This document shows, one piece after another, positions 46,176 to 56,720 of a stretch of 64,000 bases of DNA; the stretch's first letter is position 1; the number at the start of each line of letters is the position of its first letter. Origin of the DNA: DASUSH01 sp963785155 (GTDB taxonomy: Bacteria; Actinomycetota; Thermoleophilia; Solirubrobacterales; 70-9); the NCBI GenBank assembly GCA_963785155.1, contig CAWAUB010000014.1:1-64000 (forward strand), given 5' to 3'. Position numbers and translations under genes: made by a program. The notes below the pieces were generated by a model. That model did not search any database. It was not told where the DNA came from and saw only the letters and a program-made list of their open reading frames with translations.

Positions 46176-47416
46176 GTGGTAGAGCGCGCCCGAGAGGTCG
46201 CGCCCAGGCAGGTCTCCTCGCCCTCGGCACCGGCGCTTATCGGCCCAGCGCGCGTCCGATACCTGCCGTTCTCGTCAAGCGGGATCCGGTAGGCACCCTC
46301 TTCGTCGGCCTTGTCGTTCGCTGCGCGGTGCCACGCTCCATTCGAAGAGCGCCGCTGCAACTCGATCCGAGCGCCCGCGACGCAATCGACGAAGCCGCCG
46401 GGCGCATCCAGGTCTCCAAGCGCGACGCGCCGTCCGCGGAGCTTGAGGGTCAGCTCCCGGCCGCTCGAGTTGGAAGCGTTGAACCAGGCCCTCGCCGTCG
46501 AGTCGCTGCGGAAGAACTCGAGCAGCGATGCCGCAACCTTCGTGGCTCCGCTCGGCGAGGGGTGGGTGCCGTCGGCGGCGAGCTCAGAGCAGTCCCAGGT
46601 AAGGCCGTCGCCGCCGCGGGGGGTAAGGCCGTCGGCCCACAGGTAAGGGCCCCAGGAAAGCCACGGGGCCTCGACCGGGCCATCGTCGCGGTCCCAGTTC
46701 AGGCTCGCGGCACCATCGAGCTGGTCCTCGATCACCCACTTGACCGCGAAGCCGCTCTCGTACGCGTATGGCTCCGGGTTGAGGCCCGTGCTGGCGTAGC
46801 CCGCATAAATGCGGCTCGAGAGGTAGGCAATAGCGAGCTTCGGAAAGCGGTCGCGCAGGAGCCTTAGGACCGCTTCCTCCTCGGCCTGAAGCTGCTGGGC
46901 ATAGGCAGGCCAGCCGTTCGTGGGTCCGGCATCGGCGAGCTTCACCCACGCCACGCGAACCTGATCCGGCGATACGCCTGCCGCCGCCAGCCGGGAGTCG
47001 AGCGTGGACCATGCGGGATCGGACGGATCCGCCCACCTCGACCCGGTGACGCTCCCTTGAGCCCCGTCGACGATCGCCAGCGACGGGTCCTTGCCGGGGT
47101 CGGCGTTGGCCATCGGGACGAACCGCTGGAACTCCTGGGTCGTGTTCGACATCCCGATCGAGATCAGGGCGTACGAGCCGGCTAGGCCGTCGGCGAGCCG
47201 CTGACCGCCCGCCTCGTGTGAGGCCGGCCGCCGGTTCGATCCGCCCGGGTAGAGCCCGCCCTGCGCCCCGAGGTAGGTGCCGGCTCCCAGATCGCTGAGC
47301 GGAACGAGGCCCGTCGAGGTGCGCGAGCAGTCGGCCGCCGTGGCCGGTGCCGCGGCCACGAGGGTGAGAAGGGTGAGGAGTGACGTCGACGCGAGCGCCG
47401 ACCGATGGCCGCGCAT
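46172..47416 (-). CDS. Secreted SGNH-like protein
   Basis: 414 residues with signal peptide (ALASTSLLTLLTLVAAAPAT then AADCSRTST). The body has LISIGMSNTTQEFQRFVPMA, LAIVDGAQGSVTG, LRLLRDRFPKLAIAYLSSRI, YESGFAVKWVIEDQLDG and DGTHPSPSGATKVAASLLEF. The last block carries the Asp-x2-His pair of SGNH/GDSL esterases, and ISIGMSN takes the place of the nucleophile block. The C-terminal 90 residues form a separate beta domain (ELTLKLRGRRVALGDLDAPG). Likely an exported esterase or deacetylase, but the nucleophile Ser is not certain. Confidence 0.7.
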
Positions 47417-47455
47417 CCCACCCCATTTAACACCGGGAGCGGAGCGATGGACCGG

Positions 47456-48566
47456 CTAGGCCGGAACCGCCTGCTTGCGGGCGATGCCCGCGTCGGCGGC
47501 GCCTGACTCCAGCGTCTCCAGTCCGAAGGCCTCCACCGGTCCGATCGCGCCGTGTGCCTCGATCGGGCGCTCGGCGGCCTGGATCGCGGCCCAGGCCAGC
47601 ATGCCCGCGGTGAAGTCGTACGGATCGCAGCCCTCGACGTGGACGCTAGCCAGGGTGCGGCCGCTCGCGTCGAGCGCCTCGCCGACGATGTAGGAGCCGG
47701 CCTGTGCGCGCTGGTCGGCGGACGGGCCGCCGGTCGATCCCTTGACGAACCGGTTCGTGAGCGCGCTGACGCCGGCCTTCGCGCCGGGAACCTTGAACAG
47801 GCCGGACATGATCCCGGAGCCGATCGACATCGCCTGCGAGCGGTCGCCGAACCAGCCCAGATAGGCGTCGGCCTCGGTCAGGCGCGGGTAGGACTGCGGC
47901 AGTGCGAAGAGCTCCGAGGAGGCGGCGGAGATCGCCTTCCTGGTCTTGCCCGCCGCGTCGAAGGAGGCGACGCGCTTGCCGCCGCGCTCGGTGACGATGC
48001 GGCCGCCGCGGAAGGTGAATCCCGGGTCGATCAGCGCGCCGGCGGCGGAGGCCTGCGTGCCGCCGCTCGGACCGAACGGGTCCCGTCGTGAAGTAGCCGG
48101 TGCGGACCTTAGTCGCCGCCTCGCCGGCCTCCTCCAGGGCGAGCGCTCCGGCGAGGTTGCCGGGGACCCAGTCATAGCCCATGGCCGTCAGCAGCGTGAC
48201 CTCGGCCTTGGCTGCGCGCGGCCCCCATTCCTCGAAGACCCTGCGGATGAAGGTGGGCTCGCCGGTCGAGTCGAGGTAGGTCGCGCCGGCGGCGATCGCG
48301 GCCTCGACCGCGGGAGCGCCGAAGCGGGCGAAGGGGCCGACCGTGGTGATCAGGACGTCGCCCTCCTCGACCAGGCCGCGGACCGAAGTGGGGTTCGAGA
48401 TATCAGCGGTGGCCGTCTCGAGGTCGCCGCCCAGATCGGCCGCGAGCTTCTCGAGCTTCGATGGGCTGCGGCCCGCAAGGACCGGCGTCGCGCCGCGCTC
48501 GACGAGGGCACGGGCGGTGAGGTCGCCGGTGTACCCGGTCGCGCCGTAGAGGACGATTCGGCCCAT
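47456..48566 (-). CDS. Saccharopine-dehydrogenase-like (trans-acting enoyl reductase type) protein, one frameshift
   Basis: About 370 residues. Rossmann N-terminus MGRIVLYGATGYTGDLTARA and PVLAGRSPSKLEKLAADLGG, then GDVLITTVGPFARFGAPAVE, YLDSTGEPTFIRRVFEEWG and LLTAMGYDWVPGNLAGALAL. After a frame change near 48085, PGFTFRGGRIVTERGGKRVA and VHVEGCDPYDFTAGMLAWAA follow. Related mycobacterial proteins (Rv2449c/Rv2953 type) reduce enoyl groups of polyketide lipids in trans. Its start is 28 bp from the divergent glycosyltransferase gene. Confidence 0.78.
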
Positions 48567-48594
48567 TGGCCGAGGAGCCTACCCTCAGCCCCGC
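48567..48594. promoter_or_regulatory. Divergent overlapping leaderless promoters
   Basis: Only 28 bp separate two divergent start codons. On the plus strand TACCCT (48580-48585) lies 9 nt before ATG 48595. On the minus strand TAGGCT (48576-48581) lies 9 nt before ATG 48566. The two -10 boxes overlap by two bases. Confidence 0.5.
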
Positions 48595-49677
48595 ATGCGC
48601 GTCGGCATCTCTTCATGGTGGTTCAACCGCGGCCAGGCGGTGGTCGGCCGGCAGCTCCGTTCGGCGTTCGATTCGCTCGGCCACGAGACGTTCGTGCTCG
48701 CTCGGCCGTCGCGCGACGTCAGCGTGCGGCCGGGATTCATCGACCGCTCGGGCGTCTGGGATCAGCCCGGCGTGACGGAGGCCTCCGACTACACGATCCC
48801 GGGGGCCGAGATGCTCGACTGGGCCCGCGAGACGGGGATCGAGGTCGCCTTCTTCGACCAGAACTACCAGTTCGACGAGATCGCGGCCCTGCGCGCGAGC
48901 GGCGTCCGCACGATCGGGCGCTTCGTCTGGGAGCAGTTCTCGGCCGAGGACGTTGAGCCGGCGAAGCGCGCCTTCGACGTCGTTTACTCAATGCACGCGG
49001 CCGAGCAGGAGCGGTACGCCGGCTTCGGAATCGAGTCACCGCGAGTCCACTGGGGCGTTCACCCGGAATTCCTGACGGTGCCCGAGGCCTCCGACCCCTC
49101 CGTCCCCACGGGGGACGTCCGTTTCTATTTCCCCGGCGGCTTCATGTCGAAGCGTAAGCCGCTCGACCCGGTGCTCGAGGCGTTCAGCCGGACGAAGGAC
49201 GACCGCTTCCGGCTGATCGTCAAGGCGCAGGTCGAACGGAAGGCGCCGAAGGTCGCAAGGGCGGCGAAGAAGGACCGCAGGATCGAGCTGATCACCGAGG
49301 ACCTGCCGACGGACGAGCACATGCGGCTCTTCGCCTCTGCCGATGTCTCGCTCGCGCCGAGCCGCTGGGAGGGGCTCGGCCTGCACCTCTACGAGGCGAT
49401 GGCGTTCGGCATCCCGACGGTCGTCAACGACAGCGCGCCGATGAACGAGATCGTCCGCGACGGCAAGAACGGCCTCCTGGTCCCGGCGATCCCGGACGGC
49501 ACCGCCAAGTCCGGCATCCCCGCCTACTCGATCGACCCCGCCGAACTGGCCGCGACGATCGAGCGGCTCGGCGACGACGGGCTCCGCGAGAAGCTCCGGG
49601 CCGGAACACTCGCGGCGCGCGACCAGTGGTCCTGGGATCGAACCACCGACGATCTCCGGGCCCTGCTCGAAACCTAG
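48595..49677 (+). CDS. GT-B glycosyltransferase, group 1-like
   Basis: 360 residues. The N-terminal half has MRVGISSWWFNRGQAVVGRQ, LRSAFDSLGHETFVLARPSR and EVAFFDQNYQFDEIAAL. The C-terminal donor half has FYFPGGFMSKRKPLDPVLEA, ELITEDLPTDEHMRLFASAD, VSLAPSRWEGLGLHLYEAMA, FGIPTVVNDSAPMNEIVRDG and KNGLLVPAI, the E-x7-E type motif of family 4. Cytosolic; sugar donor and acceptor unknown. Converges with the small membrane protein gene, overlapping by 4 bp. Confidence 0.87.
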   Translation: MRVGISSWWFNRGQAVVGRQLRSAFDSLGHETFVLARPSRDVSVRPGFIDRSGVWDQPGVTEASDYTIPGAEMLDWARETGIEVAFFDQNYQFDEIAALRASGVRTIGRFVWEQFSAEDVEPAKRAFDVVYSMHAAEQERYAGFGIESPRVHWGVHPEFLTVPEASDPSVPTGDVRFYFPGGFMSKRKPLDPVLEAFSRTKDDRFRLIVKAQVERKAPKVARAAKKDRRIELITEDLPTDEHMRLFASADVSLAPSRWEGLGLHLYEAMAFGIPTVVNDSAPMNEIVRDGKNGLLVPAIPDGTAKSGIPAYSIDPAELAATIERLGDDGLREKLRAGTLAARDQWSWDRTTDDLRALLET

Positions 49678-50258
49678 GTTTCGACGAGGCGCAACGGCAG
49701 CTCCAGTCGCTCGCGCAATTCGACCAGGGTTCGCGCGCCCGAGTCCTTGCCCTCGACCGGCGGTGTGACGAGGACCGCCTCGTCGGCCGCGAACTCGCGC
49801 AGCGCGTCCTCGATCGCCTGCACCGCATCCGAGTCACCGACCCGGCCGCGCGCATCGAGGCCGGCGGCAGCAAGGGTGCCGAGCGAGAGGACCAGGCGGC
49901 GCTGGGCCTCCTCGCGGGCGCCCTCGAGGTCGTCCGCCCAGTGGGCGAGCGCGCGATTGACCGCCGGGGCGAGGACCAGCACCTCGCTGTCGGAGCCGCT
50001 GACCTTCGCGACCTCCGATGCCGCGGCCGGCTCGTCGATGGGGGCCAGCGCGACGACGAGGACCCGGTGACGACTGTCAGGAGCCGGCGCCACCTCGATC
50101 GGCACCTCGGGACGCATCCGGGCGACCGCGACGATCAGAACCCCGCCGGCGAGGGCGCCCATGGCGAGGCCGAGCCCCGGTCCGGCGATCATGAACCCGG
50201 CCACGATGGGGGCTGCGATCGCGGCGACGATCAGCGGCAGCGCCCAGGCGCGGATCAC
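49674..50258 (-). CDS. Membrane protein with cytosolic USP-like domain
   Basis: 194 residues. Two hydrophobic helices at the N-terminus (ALPLIVAAIAAPIVAGFMIA and GLAMGALAGGVLIVAVARMR) are followed by an alpha/beta domain (HRVLVVALAPIDEPAAASEV, SDSEVLVLAPAVNRALAHWA, LVLSLGTLAAAGLDARGRVG, DEAVLVTPPVEG) that looks like a universal-stress/Rossmann-like fold without a clear ATP motif. Start overlaps the end of the methyltransferase gene by 4 bp, so both are coupled. Function unknown. Confidence 0.7.
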   Translation of the reverse strand: MIRAWALPLIVAAIAAPIVAGFMIAGPGLGLAMGALAGGVLIVAVARMRPEVPIEVAPAPDSRHRVLVVALAPIDEPAAASEVAKVSGSDSEVLVLAPAVNRALAHWADDLEGAREEAQRRLVLSLGTLAAAGLDARGRVGDSDAVQAIEDALREFAADEAVLVTPPVEGKDSGARTLVELRERLELPLRLVET

Positions 50259-50887
50259 CCGGCCAGTCTTGCCTCTCCGCGGATCAGCGGCTTGATGAGC
50301 GGGGCCACCTTCGGAAGCTCGCCACTCTCTCCCTGGGCATCGTCGAGCCCGGATGCGGCGATCGCCGACGCGGTGTCACGGTTCGGGTGGCAGCCACCGG
50401 TGATCCAGCCCCACGGCCGCTCGAGCCGGTCCTGCCAGCTCGCGAGCCCGGGGTTCGAGCTACGGACGTGCTCGATGTAGAGGAGGCGACCCCCGGGCCG
50501 GAGGACTCGCGCCACCTCCGAAAGGACGCGATCCGGGTGGTCGACCGTGCAGAGGCAGAGGGTCGAGACGACCGTGTCGAAGCTCGAATCCTCGACGGGA
50601 AGCGACTCGGCCTCCGCCTCGATGACCTCCGCGTCGACACCACCCGGCGCCTCGTCCTCCAGTCGGTCACGGAGCCGCCACGCCATGTGCGGGTCGGGCT
50701 CGGTCAGGGTGAGCGAGGAGACCGTCGCCGGGTAGTGAGCGAGGTTGGCGCCGGTGCCGGCGCCGAGCTCGAGGGTTCGGCCGGTTGCCGACTCGAGCAG
50801 GCTCGAGCGCATCTCGCTCAATCCTGCCTTCTCCGTTGCCGCCATCAGGCGGTCGTACATCGCGGCGAAGAATCGATGCCCGCGCAT
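50255..50887 (-). CDS. Class I SAM-dependent methyltransferase
   Basis: 210 residues from ATG 50887 (MRGHRFFAAMYDRLMAATEK). SAM motif I is TLELGAGTGANLAHYP; SLTLTEPDPHMAWRLRDRL holds the acidic ribose ligand; VSTLCLCTVDHPDRVLSEVA and RVLRPGGRLLYIEHVRS give motifs II and III. The close of the fold (RPWGWITGGCHPNRDTASAI) matches small-molecule (methyltransferase-like 7/ UbiE-like) methyltransferases. The longer upstream frame overlaps the divergent GYD gene and is not used. Confidence 0.85.
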   Translation of the reverse strand: MRGHRFFAAMYDRLMAATEKAGLSEMRSSLLESATGRTLELGAGTGANLAHYPATVSSLTLTEPDPHMAWRLRDRLEDEAPGGVDAEVIEAEAESLPVEDSSFDTVVSTLCLCTVDHPDRVLSEVARVLRPGGRLLYIEHVRSSNPGLASWQDRLERPWGWITGGCHPNRDTASAIAASGLDDAQGESGELPKVAPLIKPLIRGEARLAG

Positions 50888-50942
50888 ATAGGCTCCAGTC
50901 GATTCGGAAGGGGCGACCCTAACAGCGAGGAGAGGAGGCCCG

Positions 50943-51224
50943 ATGCCGACGTTCGTGATGCTCACAAACCTGACTCCGGATGGCGTCCGGACCCTGAAGA
51001 ACAACCCGAACCGGGTGGGGGAGGTGAACAAGGAGGTCGAGCAGCTGGGTGCCAAGGTGGTCGATCAGTGGGCGACCCTCGGACAGTTCGACTTCGTGAC
51101 GATCGTCGAGGCGCCCGACTCGGAGACGATGGCCAAGGTCTCGGTCGAGCTGGGCTCGCGCGGGACGATGACGAGCCAGACGCTGCCCGCGATCCCGGCG
51201 GGCGAGCTCGCGAGCTCGCTCTAG
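50943..51224 (+). CDS. GYD-domain protein
   Basis: 93 residues, a single GYD domain (ferredoxin-like dimer of unknown function): PTFVMLTNLTPDGVRTLKNN, VEQLGAKVVDQWATLGQFDF (GQFD takes the place of the name-giving Gly-Tyr-Asp) and VTIVEAPDSETMAKVSVELG. GAGAGGAGG lies before ATG 50943. It precedes purD by 13 bp and is probably in its operon. Confidence 0.87.
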   Translation: MPTFVMLTNLTPDGVRTLKNNPNRVGEVNKEVEQLGAKVVDQWATLGQFDFVTIVEAPDSETMAKVSVELGSRGTMTSQTLPAIPAGELASSL

Positions 51225-51237
51225 CGGCAGACTCGCG

Positions 51238-52512
<1,275 letters not shown>

Positions 52513-52520
52513 GAGAAGAG

Positions 52521-53024
52521 TTGGAGATTCGCGACCCCGAATCAGACCCCGAGCGCGGTAGCGCCGAGGTCGCCACGGACGACCCAGTTGCCGAGACCCT
52601 CGAGGAGATCGAGGAGATCGAGACCGATTCCCCGCTCGTCGGGATCATCATGGGCTCGAAGTCCGACATGGAGAAGATGCGCAAGGCCGAGACGGTCCTG
52701 AACGACCACGGGATCAGCTGCGAGGTGCGGGTGATGAGCGCCCATCGCGACCCGGACACGGTCAGCGACTACTGCAAGAACGCGAAGATGCGCGGCCTCA
52801 AGGTGATCATCGCGGGCGCCGGGATGGCCGCGGCCCTCCCCGGCGTGGCCGCCGCCCATACCGACCTGCCGGTGATCGGCGTGCCGATCGACTCCGGCCA
52901 GATCGGCGGCATGGACGCGCTGCTCGCGATCGCGCAGATGCCGCCCGGCGTGCCCGTCGCATGCGTCGCGATCGACGGCGCGAAGAACGCGGGTCACCTC
53001 GCAGCTCGCATAATCAATCTGTGA
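52521..53024 (+). CDS. purE: 5-(Carboxyamino)imidazole ribonucleotide mutase
   Basis: Rearranges N5-CAIR to CAIR. TTG 52521 with AGGAGAAG upstream. The core has VGIIMGSKSDMEKMRKAETV, CEVRVMSAHRDPDTVSDY, AGAGMAAALPGVAAAHTDLP and VIGVPIDSGQIGGMDALLAI. About 38 acidic residues precede the core (rich in Glu, Asp and Pro), which is unusual for class I PurE. SAHRDP replaces the common SAHRTP. A start closer to the core is possible, but no other good initiation site is seen. Stop overlaps purB. Confidence 0.93.
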   Translation: MEIRDPESDPERGSAEVATDDPVAETLEEIEEIETDSPLVGIIMGSKSDMEKMRKAETVLNDHGISCEVRVMSAHRDPDTVSDYCKNAKMRGLKVIIAGAGMAAALPGVAAAHTDLPVIGVPIDSGQIGGMDALLAIAQMPPGVPVACVAIDGAKNAGHLAARIINL

Positions 53025-54310
53025 TCGACCGCTATACGCGTGAGCGCATCGGGTCCGTCTGGACCCAGCAGCGCAAGATGGACACCTGGCTCGAGGTCGA
53101 GCTGGCGGCGACCGACGCCTGGTCGGCCGATGGTGTGGTGCCCGCCGAGGCCGCCGCGGCGATCCGCGAGCGAGCCTCGTTCACGGTCGACGCGGTCGCC
53201 GAGCGCGAGCGCGAGACGGGCCACGACGTCGCCGCGTTCATCGACGTGTGCGCCGCGGCCGTCGGCGAGGAGGGGCGCTGGATCCACTACGGGCTCACCT
53301 CGTCGGACGTCCTCGACACCTCGCTCGCCCTGCAGCTGCGCGAGTCGAACGGGATCCTGCTCGAGGGGGCGCTCGCCTATCGCGACGCGCTGATCGAACG
53401 GGCTCTCGAGCATCGCGACACGCTCAGCGTCGGCCGCACCCACGGCGTTCACGCGGAGCCGACCACCTTCGGCCTGCGGCTCGCGGGCTTCGCCTTCGAG
53501 GCCGACCGCAACCTCCAGCGGCTCCGCCGGGCCGCCGAGGACGTCGCCGTCGGCAAGCTCTCCGGGGCCGTCGGCAGCCACGCGTCGATCCCACCCTCCG
53601 TCGAAGCGACGGTGATGGACGCGCTCGGGCTGCGCCGCGAGGACATCTCGACCCAGGTCGTCCCGCGTGACCGGCACGCCGACCTCCTGCAGGCGATCGC
53701 GCTCGCCGCCGCGGGGCTCGAGCGCTTCGGCCAGGAGATCCGCAACCTGCAGCGGACGGAGGTGCGCGAGGTCGAAGAACCGTTCGCGACCGGCAAGCAG
53801 AAGGGCTCATCGGCGATGCCACACAAGCGCAACCCGATCCTCGCCGAGCGCCTGTGCGGGCTGGCGCGGGTCGAGCGCGGCTACGCGACGGCCGCAGTGG
53901 AGAACATCGCCCTCTGGCACGAGCGGGACATCTCCCACTCCGGCGCGGAACGGGTGATCCTGCCGGACTCGGCCATCCTGCTCGACTACATGCAACACCT
54001 CGGCGTGCGGATCGCCCAGGGCATGACGGTTCATGTAGAGCGGATGAGCGAGAACCTGGAGCTGACCTATGGCGCGCTCTACTCGCAGAGGGCGCTGACC
54101 GCGCTCGTCGAGTCAGGGATGAGCCGCGACGACGCCTACCGACTCGTCCAGGAGGCGGCGCAGAAGGCGTGGGACGAGCGCACTCCGTTCCGCGATTTGC
54201 TCGCCGTCGCGGCGCCGGACCTGGACCTCGATGTCGTCCTCGACCCCAAGGCCTACCTGCAGCACACCGACGAGCTGATGGGCCGGCTCGAGGATTTGCG
54301 CGACAAATGA
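53021..54310 (+). CDS. purB: Adenylosuccinate lyase
   Basis: Cleaves SAICAR and adenylosuccinate in purine synthesis. 429 residues. GTG 53021 overlaps the purE stop (GTGA). Signatures: IDRYTRERIGSVWTQQRKMD, IHYGLTSSDVLDTSLALQLR, VGRTHGVHAEPTTFGLRLAG and the fumarase/lyase signature GSSAMPHKRNPILAERLCGL with the catalytic Ser loop. Stop overlaps the next ATG (ATGA at 54307), so a glycosyltransferase is coupled to the pur operon. Confidence 0.96.
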   Translation: MIDRYTRERIGSVWTQQRKMDTWLEVELAATDAWSADGVVPAEAAAAIRERASFTVDAVAERERETGHDVAAFIDVCAAAVGEEGRWIHYGLTSSDVLDTSLALQLRESNGILLEGALAYRDALIERALEHRDTLSVGRTHGVHAEPTTFGLRLAGFAFEADRNLQRLRRAAEDVAVGKLSGAVGSHASIPPSVEATVMDALGLRREDISTQVVPRDRHADLLQAIALAAAGLERFGQEIRNLQRTEVREVEEPFATGKQKGSSAMPHKRNPILAERLCGLARVERGYATAAVENIALWHERDISHSGAERVILPDSAILLDYMQHLGVRIAQGMTVHVERMSENLELTYGALYSQRALTALVESGMSRDDAYRLVQEAAQKAWDERTPFRDLLAVAAPDLDLDVVLDPKAYLQHTDELMGRLEDLRDK

Positions 54311-55381
54311 AGCTCGTGATGGTGATGAAGGTCCGCGACGAGATCGACGTCGTGGAGCAGACGCTCGCCTACCACCTGGCGCAGGGCGCGGACCAGTGGA
54401 TCGTCACCGACAACGGCTCGACCGACGGCACGCTCGAGGTGCTGAAGCGCTTCGAGGCGGACGGGAAGCTGCGCCTGATCGAGGAGCCCGGCGAGGACTT
54501 CCGCACCGAGGCCCACTGGTGGGTGACCCGGATGGCGCGGCTCGCGGCGAGCGAGATGGGCGCGGACTGGGTCGCGCACGTCGACGCCGACGAGTACTGG
54601 CTGCCGGCGCGCGGATCGCTGAAGGAGGCGCTCGCGGAGATCCCCGACGAGTACGGCGTCGTGCTCGCGCCGCGCCCGGAGTTCGCCGCGCGGCCGGGAG
54701 AGGGCGAATTGGTGGGAGCGGATGACGGTTCGCGAGCGTCGCTCGCGGCTGCGCCCGAAGATCGCCCACCGCGCCGATCCCGACGTCGTCCTTCACCGCG
54801 GTGCCCACGACGTCGACATCGAGGGCGAGGCCGGCGGCTCGAAGCACGCGGGGCGGGCGGTGATGCGAGCGGTCAAGGAGGACGCCGACCATGCCGCCGA
54901 CTCCCGGCTCGTCTGGTCGCCGATCTTCCCCGCCAGGGTCATGCACTTCCCGCTGCGCTCCTTCGAGCAGTACAAGCGCCGGGTCGAGACCACGATCTTC
55001 CACGGCGGCTTCTCCGACCAGGCCCACGACGACCTGCGCGAGGCCTACGACGACGGCCGCCTGCCCGAGCTCTACGAGAAGCTGACCCTCAGCGACGCGG
55101 AGGTGGAGGCGGGCATCGCCGAGGGGCGGCTGGAGGAGGACACCCGCATCCGCGACGCGCTGCGAGCAATGGGGACGGAGGGGACGGAGCGCTTGGGGAC
55201 GGAGGGGACGGAGGCGGAGCTCGACGAGATCCGCCATGACGCCATGCAGACGCTCGCGCGCACCCAGCGCTCGCTCGTGCGACAGCTCGACAACTTCCGC
55301 GAGCGGGTCGCGAAGCAGCGCAAGCGCCTGAAGGAAGCCGAGTCCGGCGGCAGGCTGCGGCGGCTCGTCAGCCGGAGCTGA
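54307..55381 (+). CDS. GT2-like glycosyltransferase, one frameshift
   Basis: About 357 residues. ATG 54307 opens MKLVMVMKVRDEIDVVEQTL. GT-A motifs: WIVTDNGSTDGTLEVLKRFE and GADWVAHVDADEYWLPARG (DxD). After a frame change near 54715: KIAHRADPDVVLHRGAHDVD, SPIFPARVMHFPLRSFEQYK and RVETTIFHGGF. The C-terminus is a charged helix with a short repeat GTEGTERLGTEGTEAEL at 55170-55215, then LARTQRSLVRQLDNFRERVA, a coiled coil. Overlaps the convergent P450 gene by 14 bp. Acceptor unknown. Confidence 0.8.
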
Positions 55382-56720
55382 TCCGCTCGCGCAGGATCGC
55401 CGGGGTCCCGTGCTTCGGCGAGAGGGTGATGTTCCGCCGGCCGATCGGCTCCGGCTTTTCGCTCGCCGGTTCCAGGCGGACGCGGGTGAGCACCGAGCGC
55501 AGGACGACGCGCATCTCCAGGCCGGCGAACGCCGCGCCGATGCAGCGCCGGGTGCCGCCGCCGAAGGGGATCCACGTGTAGGTCTCGGGCGCGGAGTCGA
55601 GGAAGCGCTCCGGCCGGAACGCATAGGGCTCGGGGTAGACGTCCTCGCGGGTGTGGACGAGGTAGATGCAGGCGTTGACGAAGTCATCGGGCCCGACCTC
55701 GTAGTCCCCCACCTCGAGCGGCTCGGCCAGCCGGCGGCCCACCGCCGGAATGACCGGGCGGACACGCAGGGCCTCGTTGCAGACCGCGCCGAGGTATTCC
55801 TCGGAGCCCTCGGCGAGCTCGGCCTCCAGGCGCTCCCGCGCTGCCGGGTGATGGAAGAGCAGGTCGAAGGTCCAGGCGAGCGAGGTAGCCGTGGTCTCGT
55901 GCCCCGCGAGCAGCAGGGTCATCAGCTGGTCGCGGATCTCGCGGTCGCTCATCTCCGTGCCGTCCTCGAACCGGGCCGCCACGAGCAGGGAGAGGATGTC
56001 CTCGCGCTCCGCGAGGGCGGGATCGGCGCGGCGGTCGTCGATCTCCGCGAGGAGCAGGTCGTCCGCCTGGGTCAACCGGCGCTCGAAGGCCTCATAGGGG
56101 CCCTTCGCCCCCAGCCGCGTCAGGGCTAGGCCCATGAGCTGCGCCTTCGCCGACTGCCCGACCTCCAGGATCGCCACCAGCCTGCGCCGCAGCTCATCGC
56201 GCCGGGCGCCGTCGACGACCCCGAAGACGGCGCTGAGGATCACCTCGAGCGTGATCGACTGCATCGCCGGGTGGAGGGCGAATCGCGTGCCCTGCCGCCA
56301 GCCGGCGACCTCGCGCTCGGTGACCGCCTCGATCCCCTCGGCGTAGGCGCGCATCCGCTCGCCGTGAAATGGCGGGAGCATCAGCTTGCGCACCCGCAGA
56401 TGGTCCTCGCCCTCGATCAGGAGCACCGACCGCTCCCCCATCACCGGCTTCAGCAGGAGGTCGCGACTGGAGGGCATCCCGTTGCCGCGGCGGTCCCGGG
56501 CGAAGATCTCCTTGATCGTCGCGGGGTCGGAGATCATCACGTTGCGCCCGGCCCCCGGGAACTTCAGCGTGAAGTTCGGCCCGTAGCGGTCCCGGCAGGC
56601 CTCGAGCAGGTTGGCGGGGTTGTGGAGCCAGCGCACGCCGGTCGCGAGGCCGGATCGGGGACCTGGCGGCAGGCGGCGGACCGCCGGGGGCGACCGCAGG
56701 GCGGTGGCTGCACCGCTCAC
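55368..56720 (-). CDS. Cytochrome P450
   Basis: 450-residue haem-thiolate monooxygenase without a membrane anchor. The I-helix oxygen motif is LLLAGHETTATSLAW, ExxR is CNEALRVRP, the PERF-type block is YAFRPERFLDSAPETYTWIP, and the haem loop is PFGGGTRRCIGAAFAGLEM with the ligand Cys. The overall pattern is of the CYP110/CYP4-like bacterial group that hydroxylates fatty acids or terpenes; substrate not predictable. Stop side overlaps nothing functional; the start overlaps the MBL-like gene stop by 4 bp, so the two are coupled. Confidence 0.93.
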   Translation of the reverse strand: MSGAATALRSPPAVRRLPPGPRSGLATGVRWLHNPANLLEACRDRYGPNFTLKFPGAGRNVMISDPATIKEIFARDRRGNGMPSSRDLLLKPVMGERSVLLIEGEDHLRVRKLMLPPFHGERMRAYAEGIEAVTEREVAGWRQGTRFALHPAMQSITLEVILSAVFGVVDGARRDELRRRLVAILEVGQSAKAQLMGLALTRLGAKGPYEAFERRLTQADDLLLAEIDDRRADPALAEREDILSLLVAARFEDGTEMSDREIRDQLMTLLLAGHETTATSLAWTFDLLFHHPAARERLEAELAEGSEEYLGAVCNEALRVRPVIPAVGRRLAEPLEVGDYEVGPDDFVNACIYLVHTREDVYPEPYAFRPERFLDSAPETYTWIPFGGGTRRCIGAAFAGLEMRVVLRSVLTRVRLEPASEKPEPIGRRNITLSPKHGTPAILRERISSG

